A stretch of DNA of 35,122 nt. Source: a virus. A program made the position numbers and the translations under genes. The notes beneath the pieces were generated by a model. That model ran no database searches and had not been told where the DNA came from. It saw only the letters and a program-made list of their open reading frames with translations. This document shows positions 5,417 through 12,572 of the stretch, one piece after another (within the stretch, counting starts at the first letter, position 1; each line of letters opens with the position of its first letter). The stretch spans positions 1 through 35,122 of the IMG/VR virus record IMGVR_UViG_3300023196_002073; one strand, 5' to 3'.

Positions 5417-5743
5417 ATGGGATTACAAAGAAGAGAAGAGATTAAAGCAAAAGATTACTCGGGTACAGACAAGATTACAAATGGGGGACTATTAGATATG
5501 TTTATAGATTCTCAAACTGTTACAAAAGTTACTAGTACTACGAATGGTAGAGGTACTGTTAACGATGTCGAATTGGTATTTGTAGATGATGTTATAGTTG
5601 GGCATCCAAGAATTAATATGTCTGACTTACCTATATATAATCTTAAAGATTTAAAAGAGTTCTCAAAGTATCATAATGTAAGCGTTGACTCTTTTAAGGC
5701 ATTAGAAACAGTTACGAAAGCAATTATCACATTTAACTTTTAG
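5417..5743 (+). CDS. Hypothetical protein, 108 aa
   Basis: Begins MGLQRREEIKAKDYSGTDKI; charged N terminus, then a beta-rich stretch (GTVNDVELVFVDDVIVGHPR) and a helical end with KDLKEFSKYHNVSVDSFKAL. The first recognisable start after a candidate promoter and a mini-hairpin. No family is recognised, and no membrane or metal-binding pattern is seen. It heads the long run of closely spaced early genes up to about 10800. Confidence 0.6.
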   Translation: MGLQRREEIKAKDYSGTDKITNGGLLDMFIDSQTVTKVTSTTNGRGTVNDVELVFVDDVIVGHPRINMSDLPIYNLKDLKEFSKYHNVSVDSFKALETVTKAIITFNF

Positions 5744-5762
5744 TAAATAAAAAATAAAAACG

Positions 5763-5849
5763 ATGAGAATGAGTCTATATCGATGCGAGAGCTGCGGAAC
5801 CTACTGGACTAAACCCTTCAAAACTTGCGCAAAATGCAATAAACAATAA
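5763..5849 (+). CDS. 28-aa zinc-ribbon micro-protein
   Basis: ATG 5763 to TAA 5847-5849 encodes a 28-residue peptide with two CxxC knuckles: C8-E-S-C11 and C22-A-K-C25, separated by 10 residues (GTYWTKPFKT). Four cysteines in this spacing form a typical zinc ribbon/rubredoxin-like knuckle. The start follows AAATAAAAAATAAAAACG, the usual leader of this genome, and the gap between flanking genes (5744-5858) would otherwise be empty. Such mini zinc proteins in phages often bind nucleic acid or host RNA polymerase; the target here is unknown. Confidence 0.65.
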   Translation: MRMSLYRCESCGTYWTKPFKTCAKCNKQ

Positions 5850-5858
5850 TAGAAATAT

Positions 5859-6188
5859 ATGATAGACAAGTCAAACAAATTATTCGAAGATTCACTATGT
5901 ATAAAAGCTGTTTACGTAACTGTTGAGAAACCTCTTCCAAACGTTCAATACATACTTTCAGATATCATGTATGTTCCTGACGAACCGCCTGAAGATTTAG
6001 TATTTAAATTTATTGAACAAATTAAGGTAGTTCCTTTTTCTGGTCGAACAATTTTATATAGATTTATCACTACTATATCTGATGAAAAGTTTGATATGAA
6101 GTTTGATACAGGTGATGAAATTATACATTTAGGTAAAGGACAAAAATTTAACAAAGGGTTTATAACTCTTGAATATAGTATAGTATAA
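5859..6188 (+). CDS. Hypothetical protein, 109 aa
   Basis: Begins MIDKSNKLFEDSLCIKAVYV. The middle is rich in beta-type segments (FIEQIKVVPFSGRTILYRFI) and the C-terminal third alternates glycine and hydrophobics (DTGDEIIHLGKGQKFNKGFI). No family is recognised. It starts 9 bases after the zinc-ribbon gene and is followed, 26 bases after its stop, by the next start with a purely A/T leader. Confidence 0.55.
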   Translation: MIDKSNKLFEDSLCIKAVYVTVEKPLPNVQYILSDIMYVPDEPPEDLVFKFIEQIKVVPFSGRTILYRFITTISDEKFDMKFDTGDEIIHLGKGQKFNKGFITLEYSIV

Positions 6189-6214
6189 AAATTAAAAATA
6201 AAAAATAAAAAATT

Positions 6215-6517
6215 ATGATAAAGAATACAGAGATTAGATACGACGACAAAGGTAACCAATTAGTTATCGAGTTTGATGATAATGAATGGGAAGGTAGTAT
6301 TTACAATTCAAATGGGTATAGAGTTCGTTGGGATAATTCAATTGGTAAATGGTCCAACTGGACAATCGACTCAAATAGTAAGCTATTGAGTTGGGAGACG
6401 TCAGATGGTGAATGGTCTAAATGGACATACGATTCAAAAGGCGATTTAGTTAGTGAAGACAGTGGTAAACGATTTATGAATACTGTAAAAGGTTGGGAGA
6501 ATTTTAAAAATAAATAG
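6215..6517 (+). CDS. WxxW/YD-like repeat protein, 100 aa
   Basis: The sequence consists largely of three imperfect units of about 20-22 residues: WEGSIYNSNGYRVRWDNSIG, KWSNWTIDSNSKLLSWETSD, and EWSKWTYDSKGDLVSED. Each has a Trp-x-x-(Trp/Ile) strand followed by (Y/I)(N/D)S-(N/K)G. The spacing resembles the YD/RHS-type repeats found in short phage proteins of unknown role. The repeats probably form a small beta-sheet. No catalytic residues are apparent and there is no signal peptide. Confidence 0.6.
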   Translation: MIKNTEIRYDDKGNQLVIEFDDNEWEGSIYNSNGYRVRWDNSIGKWSNWTIDSNSKLLSWETSDGEWSKWTYDSKGDLVSEDSGKRFMNTVKGWENFKNK

Positions 6518-6522
6518 AGATT

Positions 6523-6837
6523 ATGAAATATCAAGAAGCAGTAGATTACTTAATCAACAAGATAGGAAGTCATACGCCATCATCCGAGATAGATACTACA
6601 AGACAAGCATTCTTAGTAGCAATCTTAAATGATGCTAGGGATGTAGAATTGAAAGTACTTGTTAATAATAGCCATGGTCTTAATGAGGTAGTACTTAAAA
6701 CTAATGACGTATTAGAAGTTGAAATTACAGAAGACATGATAGCATTTTTTTGGTCTAAGTTTTACGAAACTGGAGAAAATGTAATAAACAATAATAGAAA
6801 TTATGGAAAAAGATTTAAAAATAAGAATTATAGGTAA
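6523..6837 (+). CDS. Hypothetical protein, 104 aa
   Basis: Begins MKYQEAVDYLINKIGSHTPS, 5 bases after the previous stop. The first 30 residues are helical, and the centre has VELKVLVNNSHGLNEVVLKT, probably beta. The last 20 residues are basic and Asn-rich (NNNRNYGKRFKNKNYR) and overlap the start of the next gene by 35 bases. No family is recognised. Confidence 0.5.
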   Translation: MKYQEAVDYLINKIGSHTPSSEIDTTRQAFLVAILNDARDVELKVLVNNSHGLNEVVLKTNDVLEVEITEDMIAFFWSKFYETGENVINNNRNYGKRFKNKNYR

Positions 6838-7030
6838 TATAATAGGTTTCCTATTAATAACAGCTGGATTGATGTGGTTATGGAATGGTTTCATACCTAT
6901 CATTTTAATGTTACCTGAGATAAGCTATTTACAATCAATGGGTTTGTATGTCATGTCGAATTTATTTTTTAGAAAAGATAAAAGGGTTGGGGATGCAATT
7001 GCAGATTTAAAAAAACAAAAACAAAAATAA
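6803..7030 (+). CDS. Small membrane protein, 75 aa
   Basis: Two hydrophobic segments (about residues 8-26, IIGNIIGFLLITAGLMWLW, and 29-50, FIPIILMLPEISYLQSMGLY) are followed by a basic cytoplasmic-looking tail ending KKQKQK. The ATG has the AATAATAGAAATT leader typical here although the gene overlaps the preceding one by 35 bases. Small two-helix proteins with charged tails can be holins or inhibitors of host functions. The position, far from the hydrolase gene, gives no decision. Confidence 0.55.
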   Translation: MEKDLKIRIIGNIIGFLLITAGLMWLWNGFIPIILMLPEISYLQSMGLYVMSNLFFRKDKRVGDAIADLKKQKQK

Positions 7031-7032
7031 TT

Positions 7033-7380
7033 ATGGAAAAGATAGAACATAACAAATTAAGAGGTAAATCCGGTCCTGTATTCGTAACAGTCGGTGATGA
7101 TACAGTTGAAATTAAGACAATTAAAGAGTTGAGAGAAGTTGTTGAACCAATTTTAGCAGCTAATCAAGAATCAATTATTGTAAAAGTTACAAGATATCCG
7201 ATGATGGCTAGTTATTTTTGCGACATGAAAGAAATTACATACGCAGATGGTAGAACTGAGTTAGTATTTGACCCTGATGGAGATGGTTACGAAGGGGGGC
7301 AAGTTAAGCCTATGGCTCAAGACATTGAAAACTTGAAAGTTGGTGACGTTAATAAAAATAAGATTGAATTTGATGTCTAA
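7033..7380 (+). CDS. Hypothetical protein, 115 aa
   Basis: Begins MEKIEHNKLRGKSGPVFVTV. A beta-rich small domain (VFVTVGDDTVEIKTIKELRE; SIIVKVTRYPMMASYFCDMK) is followed by an acidic glycine-rich loop DPDGDGYEGG, which has the D-x-D-x-D-G look of a calcium-binding loop but is isolated. Its stop overlaps the start of the methyltransferase-like gene (ATGTCTAA), so the two are probably translationally coupled. No family is recognised. Confidence 0.55.
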   Translation: MEKIEHNKLRGKSGPVFVTVGDDTVEIKTIKELREVVEPILAANQESIIVKVTRYPMMASYFCDMKEITYADGRTELVFDPDGDGYEGGQVKPMAQDIENLKVGDVNKNKIEFDV

Positions 7381-7861
7381 TATTTTGAAATCGAATCCTA
7401 ATGAATTTATAGCAACTCCTGGCGATTTAGTTCAGGAGATGCTTGATTTATTAAACAAGTATCACGATGGTGAGATTACGGAAATACTTGAACCATGCGC
7501 AGGAGCATATGATATTTGTCAAATAATTGAAGATGAACAGTATGATGTACCTATCTTAGCATATGACATCGACCCTAAGCATGCTAAAGTTAAACAGGCA
7601 GATTTCCTGAAATTACCTATTAAATATGCAAAAGGGCGAGTATCTGTGACAAATGTACCATTTAGCAAGAGTGGAAGGTTTTTAAACGCAATAATGAGAT
7701 GTAGCGATTTTGCAGTAGTGATAACAAGTGGTAGTAATTTGTTAGATAGAAATGTTTGGTATAATGATATATATGATGTCGTATTAGTAGAGCATAGGAA
7801 GTATCAACAATTCATAGGTGGTAAATATACAGCGAACCTGTGGGTATTAAAAAAGAAATAA
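7373..7861 (+). CDS. DNA (adenine-type) methyltransferase-like protein, 162 aa
   Basis: The motif order is that of SAM-dependent amino-methyltransferases: a start region FIATPGDLVQEM resembling the N terminus of N6-adenine enzymes; motif I ILEPCAGAYDI (Glu40-Pro-x-Ala-Gly44, SAM binding); motif II LAYDIDP (Asp65/Asp67); motif III QADFLKLP; and motif IV VTNVPFSK (Asn94-Val-Pro-Phe97, where (N/D)PP(Y/F) is usual). It lacks a target-recognition domain. The start at 7373 is preferred over an upstream in-frame ATG at 7340 because it overlaps the preceding stop in the coupled ATG/TAA manner. It may protect phage DNA, or may have lost activity because motif IV has Val in place of the first proline. 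Confidence 0.7.
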   Translation: MSNILKSNPNEFIATPGDLVQEMLDLLNKYHDGEITEILEPCAGAYDICQIIEDEQYDVPILAYDIDPKHAKVKQADFLKLPIKYAKGRVSVTNVPFSKSGRFLNAIMRCSDFAVVITSGSNLLDRNVWYNDIYDVVLVEHRKYQQFIGGKYTANLWVLKKK

Positions 7862-7865
7862 AATT

Positions 7866-8105
7866 ATGATAGAATTAATACAGATGTTCGCAAGTGAATT
7901 CGTAATAGAGATAGTAATTGTTGGATTACTTTTATTATTAAAATTTCTCTGGAGTATCATAAACATAAAAGACAATATCCCTCAAATAATATTTATAGCA
8001 ACTCTTGTATCACTTTTTCTAGCAGTAGCATTACCTAGTTTAGTTACTTGGTTATTAGCATTTGGCTTATCATCCACAACGCTTTGGATACTATTCTCCA
8101 ATTAA
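7866..8105 (+). CDS. Small membrane protein, holin candidate, 79 aa
   Basis: Almost entirely hydrophobic. Two or three transmembrane helices can be placed at about residues 12-30 (VIEIVIVGLLLLLKFLW), 40-58 (QIIFIATLVSLFLAVALPS) and 59-76 (LVTWLLAFGLSSTTLWILF), with a short polar loop NIKDNIP between the first two. Size and topology fit small phage holins that open the inner membrane for the cell-wall hydrolase encoded at 9746. No holin family signature is specific enough to be sure. Confidence 0.55.
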   Translation: MIELIQMFASEFVIEIVIVGLLLLLKFLWSIINIKDNIPQIIFIATLVSLFLAVALPSLVTWLLAFGLSSTTLWILFSN

Positions 8106-8144
8106 CTATTAAGATAACATTAACAAAAAAATAAAATTAAAATT

Positions 8145-8480
8145 ATGATGAAAATAGAAAAGAAGTATAGTATTGTAAAAGGATTGTTAGATTTTTTACC
8201 AATTAATGAGTTTGAAGGCGGTATTCTGTCAGTTGAAGTTTTTGAATGTATGCAACCAGTTTTCAAGGTATTGTACCCTGAATTAAATTTAGACCCTTTG
8301 AGACTTGCTGAGTATTTCACAATGACTCCACGAGTAATAAATGACTTAAAATGGTATAATAAAATTCTAACATACTTAAAGATTAGAAAGTCTACTAATA
8401 TATACAGATGGCAAGATAAGTATTTTGCGAAGATGCGATGGAAAGAATGTCGAAAAAGAAAGATTAACAATGAAGTATAA
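8145..8480 (+). CDS. Hypothetical protein, 111 aa
   Basis: Begins MMKIEKKYSIVKGLLDFLPI; mainly helical, ending in a strongly basic segment (KYFAKMRWKECRKRKINNEV). The part LRLAEYFTMTPRVINDLKWY could be a helix-turn-helix-like pair, suggesting DNA binding, but this is weak. The stop overlaps the start of the next gene, implying coupling. No family is recognised. Confidence 0.55.
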   Translation: MMKIEKKYSIVKGLLDFLPINEFEGGILSVEVFECMQPVFKVLYPELNLDPLRLAEYFTMTPRVINDLKWYNKILTYLKIRKSTNIYRWQDKYFAKMRWKECRKRKINNEV

Positions 8481-8799
8481 AATTGAATTCAAACTCGACC
8501 ATTTAAAAATCGCTAAAACCAAGCATGGCGAATTAGAACTATCTGACATAGAAGCTGAAACAGCTCTTAGTTTAGACAATTTAATAGTTTTGAAAGCTAC
8601 AAATCGGGTTAAGCTCTTGACAACAGACGAGTTCTTAAAATCTAATTTTGCAAGTTATATACTTGAATCGAAAACTGATGAACGATTGAAGGAGGTTGAG
8701 CAATGGATTAAGTATTTGAATGATAATGCTATCAGGATATACTATCTAAACGCTGTTCTACCTGATTTCGAAATAACAAAAAGAATAATAATAAAATAA
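8470..8799 (+). CDS. Hypothetical protein, 109 aa
   Basis: Begins MKYKIEFKLDHLKIAKTKHG. Start 8470 is preferred over an in-frame ATG at 8425 because it overlaps the preceding stop (ATGAAGTATAA), as at other coupled pairs here, and because the upstream extension is an arginine-rich shadow of the previous gene. The N-terminal half looks beta-rich and the second half helical (TDERLKEVEQWIKYLND). No known motif is visible. Confidence 0.55.
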   Translation: MKYKIEFKLDHLKIAKTKHGELELSDIEAETALSLDNLIVLKATNRVKLLTTDEFLKSNFASYILESKTDERLKEVEQWIKYLNDNAIRIYYLNAVLPDFEITKRIIIK

Positions 8800-8803
8800 A
8801 ATT

Positions 8804-8935
8804 ATGAAAGTACGATTTCAAATGGAGGATGGGGCAACAATAGTAATTGAGGATAACTCTCTTACTGATGTTATGGCAAGGCTTAAAAAGGTATTGAAAA
8901 ATATTGACCTAATTATAAAAATGGAAACGTTATGA
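8804..8935 (+). CDS. Small hypothetical protein, 43 aa
   Basis: ATG 8804 to TGA 8933-8935 encodes a 43-residue protein beginning MKVRFQMEDGATIVIEDNSL, with a helical second half (TDVMARLKKVLKNIDLI). The leader AATAAAATAAAATT is the one used by its neighbours, and the stop overlaps the next start as ATGA. Without it the gap 8800-8931 would be empty. No family is recognised. Confidence 0.6.
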   Translation: MKVRFQMEDGATIVIEDNSLTDVMARLKKVLKNIDLIIKMETL

Positions 8936-9192
8936 TTAAAAAACTAGATGATAATTATCAATACTTTGTTATATGTGAAAATATGATAGACTTGTACGGT
9001 AATACTGAAACATTTGGGCATTATTTCAATAGTGATGAACTATATCCAGCAATAAACATATTATACAGAAAGTACTCTTCTAATTGGGTTACATATAGTA
9101 GAAAGGTTGAGGAGTTAATGCATTCAATTGGAGTAACAGATTATAAAGGAACATTAAAACAATTATTAGAAAATGAAAATTACAACAAATAA
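8932..9192 (+). CDS. Hypothetical protein, 86 aa
   Basis: Begins MIKKLDDNYQYFVICENMID. A tyrosine-rich small protein of mixed character, with NSDELYPAINILYRKYSSNW in the middle. Its start overlaps the previous stop by four bases (ATGA), which fits translational coupling. No family, membrane segment or metal site is seen. Confidence 0.55.
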   Translation: MIKKLDDNYQYFVICENMIDLYGNTETFGHYFNSDELYPAINILYRKYSSNWVTYSRKVEELMHSIGVTDYKGTLKQLLENENYNK

Positions 9193-9202
9193 AAATAAGA
9201 AT

Positions 9203-9577
9203 ATGGAATTAATTAAATTATATACAGAATCAAAAGTAAGATTAACATTATTAGATGTTAAAAGAGATGGTATTACATATACATGTCTAATACCATACGC
9301 AGAGAAAGACCTGTTAAAACTACCTATGGAAGGTATGTTCATTGAACTTACCATTGAACATGACAAACCTAAATACATGGAAGTTGTACCAATAAGTTGT
9401 GCAGAACGTAGTCAAGGATTTGAAATTGTTTTCTCAGAAGTAACTAGAGACATGATTGTTGAAGTTATGGATAATATTAAGGTTAGATTAAACCCTGATT
9501 CCATGGTTGCTTTTTATAAATTAGTTAAGAACTTTGAACAAGGAGTTGGATACTGGCATGATACATTAATACAATAA
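9203..9577 (+). CDS. Hypothetical protein, 124 aa
   Basis: Begins MELIKLYTESKVRLTLLDVK. Start 9203 has the AAATAAAAATAAGAAT leader seen throughout and follows the preceding stop; an in-frame ATG at 9173 would overlap the previous gene. The N-terminal 60 residues look like a small beta barrel (VRLTLLDVKRDGITYTCLIP; MFIELTIEHDKPKYMEVVPI), followed by a helical C terminus. No family is recognised. Confidence 0.55.
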   Translation: MELIKLYTESKVRLTLLDVKRDGITYTCLIPYAEKDLLKLPMEGMFIELTIEHDKPKYMEVVPISCAERSQGFEIVFSEVTRDMIVEVMDNIKVRLNPDSMVAFYKLVKNFEQGVGYWHDTLIQ

Positions 9578-9582
9578 TAGAT

Positions 9583-9699
9583 ATGATAAAAGAATATATA
9601 AAAGTTACAAAAGAAGCTTTAAGTCAAAAAGCATGTAAACCTTATCATAAACTGTTAAGAAAGAAGTTGCTAGAGTTAGAGAGATTGCTAAAAGAGTAG
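9583..9699 (+). CDS. Small hypothetical helical protein, 38 aa
   Basis: ATG 9583 to TAG 9697-9699 encodes 38 residues beginning MIKEYIKVTKEALSQKACKP and ending in a Leu/Lys/Glu helix (LRKKLLELERLLKE). It starts 5 bases after the previous stop and fills an otherwise empty gap. It could dimerise as a short coiled coil. The function is unknown and its short length makes the call moderate. Confidence 0.5.
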   Translation: MIKEYIKVTKEALSQKACKPYHKLLRKKLLELERLLKE

Positions 9700-9745
9700 A
9701 TACTAACGTATATTGTAGTACATAGTATTAACGAAAATTACAATT

Positions 9746-10192
9746 ATGAAATATCGAATAGTAAAGGCGTTATTAATAGTAATACTGTTTATAATGCCAT
9801 TTAAAGCCCTCTACGCTCCAAGCAGCATAGTACGTACAGAATTAGTAGAACGTCCTTTAGAAGCTCTTAAAAAGCCTGTAATAGCATATGAGCATTTATT
9901 GAATAGAAATATTAAATATAAGTTCGGAGGGAATAATATTGAAACAGGTATTGATTGTTCAAGATTGATACAAATTTTGATTGATTGCGATGAGAGGCAT
10001 TCAGAAACTATCTATAACAATCATAAGGATGAGTATCCTGAGTTAATCTTTTTTAAAGGTAGGGGAGTTAAACATATAGGTTGGATGATTAATGATTCAA
10101 CGATATTACATTGCAGTCCAAGAAAAGGTATCAACCTAATGAGCATTAAATCAAATGAATATGTTAACTTCTATTCATATATAAGAAAATAA
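9746..10192 (+). CDS. Secreted NlpC/P60-family cell-wall hydrolase (endolysin candidate), 148 aa
   Basis: An N-terminal hydrophobic segment (residues 7-23, KALLIVILFIMPFKALYA) looks like a signal peptide or signal-anchor. It is followed by an NlpC/P60 fold: IKYKFGGNNIETGIDCSRL, with catalytic Cys71 in the D-C-S context, then VKHIGWMI with His110, and a third polar residue, His122, in ILHCS. These enzymes are cysteine peptidases that cut peptidoglycan stem peptides. The signal would carry it through the inner membrane without needing a large holin hole, so it could act as an exported endolysin. Another possibility is a virion-associated hydrolase, but it lies among early/middle genes, not in the tail module. 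Confidence 0.8.
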   Translation: MKYRIVKALLIVILFIMPFKALYAPSSIVRTELVERPLEALKKPVIAYEHLLNRNIKYKFGGNNIETGIDCSRLIQILIDCDERHSETIYNNHKDEYPELIFFKGRGVKHIGWMINDSTILHCSPRKGINLMSIKSNEYVNFYSYIRK

Positions 10193-10197
10193 TAAGC

Positions 10198-10545
10198 ATG
10201 CAAAAAACAATAACAAACGAGTACATCGAATACATTGAAACAGGTAATCAGAAACATTTCGTATTTGTATATAATAATTTAAAAAACGTAATGCTTTCGG
10301 AATTTGGTTCAAACCCTATATTCGATGACTACAACTTTATAAATACATTTGAAGATATCTACCAAATACTCATTATTAAGTTAGAGAAAAATAAATATAA
10401 GTTCGACAAGACTAAGAATTTAACATCCTACGCATTCAGAATATTTGATAATATCATTAAAGATGAGATTCGAAAGATTAAAAATAAGGATGGTAGTTAT
10501 AAGATGGAGAAAGTTAGAATTGCTGACATAAATTACGTATACTAA
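10198..10545 (+). CDS. Sigma-70 region-2-like protein, 115 aa
   Basis: Residues about 45-97 follow the sigma-70 region 2 pattern: a helix FEDIYQILIIKLEKNKYKFD, then TKNLTSYAFRIFDNIIKDEI ending in RKIKNK, matching the usual FD...ttY...I..N...DE.RK layout that binds the RNA polymerase clamp and the -10 element. No region 4 is present, so it would be a truncated or diverged factor. It lies just upstream of terS and the late genes, a position suitable for a late-gene switch. Start 10198 is five bases after the hydrolase stop. Confidence 0.5.
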   Translation: MQKTITNEYIEYIETGNQKHFVFVYNNLKNVMLSEFGSNPIFDDYNFINTFEDIYQILIIKLEKNKYKFDKTKNLTSYAFRIFDNIIKDEIRKIKNKDGSYKMEKVRIADINYVY

Positions 10546-10565
10546 ATATAAAACGATACAAAACG

Positions 10566-10814
10566 ATGAAAAAATATAAATTAGAGAAAAATAGTCAAAA
10601 TGAGCAACAACATCAAATGTTCTTGAATCAATATAAAGCTATTAAAGATAGTTCTGATAGAACATCTAATCATGACTTGTGGTTAGAGTTGAACGAGTAC
10701 AGATTGAATATTCAATGGTTAGACATCGAGGATGCTGAAGTAGTTGAGGATAAGCCTGTAGTAGCTGACGTTAAACCAAAAGCTAAACCTAGAAAAAAGA
10801 CTGTAAAGAAGTAA
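10566..10814 (+). CDS. Hypothetical protein with basic Pro/Lys/Val tail, 82 aa
   Basis: Begins MKKYKLEKNSQNEQQHQMFL; a Gln/Asn-rich helical front (to residue 55) is followed by an acidic patch (DIEDAEVVEDK) and a low-complexity basic tail (KPKAKPRKKTVKK). Tails like this bind nucleic acid or membranes. No family is recognised. It is the last gene before the terminase genes, separated from them by 74 bases that include a partial inverted repeat (TCAAG...CTTGA). Confidence 0.55.
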   Translation: MKKYKLEKNSQNEQQHQMFLNQYKAIKDSSDRTSNHDLWLELNEYRLNIQWLDIEDAEVVEDKPVVADVKPKAKPRKKTVKK

Positions 10815-10888
10815 GTATCTATACGTCAAGGATTTGATATATACTATCTTATATACTTGATGTAAAGGGTTTTAAAAAATATAATAAT

Positions 10889-11281
10889 ATGCCAGCAGTA
10901 GTTAAATTCACAAAAGCTAAGAAGAAGCAATTCATAAAAGTATATATTGACATTAGGTTCAATGTATTGGCTACTTGTAAACGTATTGGTATAAGCGAAG
11001 GTTCGTTTTATCATGCTATGGAGTCAGACAATGATTTCAATGATGAGATTAAACTTGCAAACAAAGGCAGGAAATATTTAGTACAATCTAAATGGTTTGG
11101 AGGAGTTAACAATCCAAAGACAGAGAAAGCTTATCTAGACATGTTGGAAAAGAAGACTCTTGAAAGATTGTTGGAATTTGATGAAGTTGAAGATACGAGC
11201 GACATATCATTCGATATAACAAAAGAAGAATTTATAGAAGATGAAAAAGTATTTGAACCAGAGGGAACCGAAGAGGACTAA
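10889..11281 (+). CDS. terS: Terminase small subunit, 130 aa
   Basis: The N-terminal part has the helix-turn-helix layout of phage small terminases: VYIDIRFNVLATCKRIGISE then GSFYHAMESDNDFNDEIKLA, the typical '...T.A.....GIS..T...W...D..F...' pattern. A central helical segment (residues 65-95) would form the oligomer, and the acidic C terminus (EEFIEDEKVFEPEGTEED) would contact the large subunit. The gene directly precedes and overlaps terL. It recognises the phage DNA and starts packaging. An inverted repeat and TATACTTG at 10840-10870 may be its control region. Confidence 0.82.
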   Translation: MPAVVKFTKAKKKQFIKVYIDIRFNVLATCKRIGISEGSFYHAMESDNDFNDEIKLANKGRKYLVQSKWFGGVNNPKTEKAYLDMLEKKTLERLLEFDEVEDTSDISFDITKEEFIEDEKVFEPEGTEED

Positions 11282-12560
11282 GTACATTCGTCAGAGGATG
11301 CCATTGACTAAGTATTTCTCATCTAAGCAATATGAGGTATTCTTATCATTGCTGAACGGTGATGCAATGTACAACGTATTTAATGCAGGTAGACAATCTG
11401 GAAAGACTTACCTTTTATCACGGTTAGCAACTATATTAGCAGTTCTTAAAGGTAATGAGAGAACTAAGATATTAGTTGTTGCTCCATTTTCAACGCAAAC
11501 TGATACATTCTTTTATGATGTACTTCAAATTGAAGGGGTTGAACATTTGGTTAAAAGTAATCCAATATCCCCATATAAGAAGATATTATTTAAGAATGGT
11601 TCGTTCATGGATTTCCGAAGCGCAGATAATCCAAATTCAATCCGTTCTAAGAGTTATGACTATATCTTTATTGATGAGTTCGCATTCTTCAAGGCTGGAG
11701 CGTTTAACTTAGCGATTGGACCAACCTTAATTGCATCAGGTGAATCATGCCGACTATTCTTCAGTTCAACCCCATTAGGAGAAACAGGTGAATATTATGA
11801 CTTGATGGAGAAGGGTAAGGATATTGAGTTACCTGATTATACATTTAATCATATCGACTTTAGGAACAATCCAAAGAGTAATATGAAGTTCATTGATTTA
11901 GAGTTCTTTAGACTAGCTGAACCAGTGTTCAGGCAAGAGTTTCTAGGAATACCTATGTCAGATGGTGGTGAAGTATTCAGAAATTTAGATGTAGTATGTA
12001 ATATTGATAAGCCAATTAGATGGTTGCCAAATGATAGATATTGGGCAGGTATTGATTTTGGTCGAATAGGTGATGATACTGTTCTAACCATTCTAAATAA
12101 GGCTAAGGAAGTTGTATACATGCAGGAGTTCAAAGGTGATTGGGATAAACAATCTAAAGATATGGCAATCATTCTTAATGAGTACAAAGCGCTAGTATAT
12201 GCTGAATCAAATGGAGTAGGAGATGCTGCAATATCATCATTGAGAAAGTACTACAAAAAGATAACTCCAATCTTCACATACAATACCAATAAGAAGGAGT
12301 TCATTGAGAACCTTAGAGCCGACTTAATGTTGAGTAATATATCATTACCAACTAAGAAGTATCGTCCTAAATTGTTCCAACAGATGAGCAACTATACAGT
12401 ATCACAAACTAAGACAGGATTATATTCATATCACCATAGACCAAACGAGCATGATGATTATGTAGATAGTTTAGCATTAGCAAATTACGCATATGATAAA
12501 ACAAATAAGCAATTTACGAATATGATGTACAGTCAACCAAACGACTTTCATACATACTAA
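11241..12560 (+). CDS. terL: Terminase large subunit (ATPase-nuclease), 439 aa
   Basis: Both halves of a large terminase are intact. The packaging ATPase has Walker A AGRQSGKT (residues 49-56), Walker B YIFIDE (Asp145-Glu146) and the coupling motif SSTP (175-178). The RNase H-fold nuclease has Asp272 in GIDFGRIGDD, Glu322 in YAESNGVGD and Asp409 in HDDYVDSLA. It overlaps terS by 41 bases with this start. ATG 11298 (giving MPLTKYF..., 420 aa) is an alternative that avoids the overlap and loses only a basic 19-residue extension. The enzyme pumps DNA through the portal and cuts it. Confidence 0.95.
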   Translation: MKKYLNQREPKRTKYIRQRMPLTKYFSSKQYEVFLSLLNGDAMYNVFNAGRQSGKTYLLSRLATILAVLKGNERTKILVVAPFSTQTDTFFYDVLQIEGVEHLVKSNPISPYKKILFKNGSFMDFRSADNPNSIRSKSYDYIFIDEFAFFKAGAFNLAIGPTLIASGESCRLFFSSTPLGETGEYYDLMEKGKDIELPDYTFNHIDFRNNPKSNMKFIDLEFFRLAEPVFRQEFLGIPMSDGGEVFRNLDVVCNIDKPIRWLPNDRYWAGIDFGRIGDDTVLTILNKAKEVVYMQEFKGDWDKQSKDMAIILNEYKALVYAESNGVGDAAISSLRKYYKKITPIFTYNTNKKEFIENLRADLMLSNISLPTKKYRPKLFQQMSNYTVSQTKTGLYSYHHRPNEHDDYVDSLALANYAYDKTNKQFTNMMYSQPNDFHTY

Positions 12561-12572
12561 AAAAGATATACA

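Noticed and set aside
10840-10870. TTTG ... TATACTTG before terS as a promoter
   Set aside because: Spacing of about 15 bases is too short and the -7 box has a mismatch; kept only as a remark in the terS entry.
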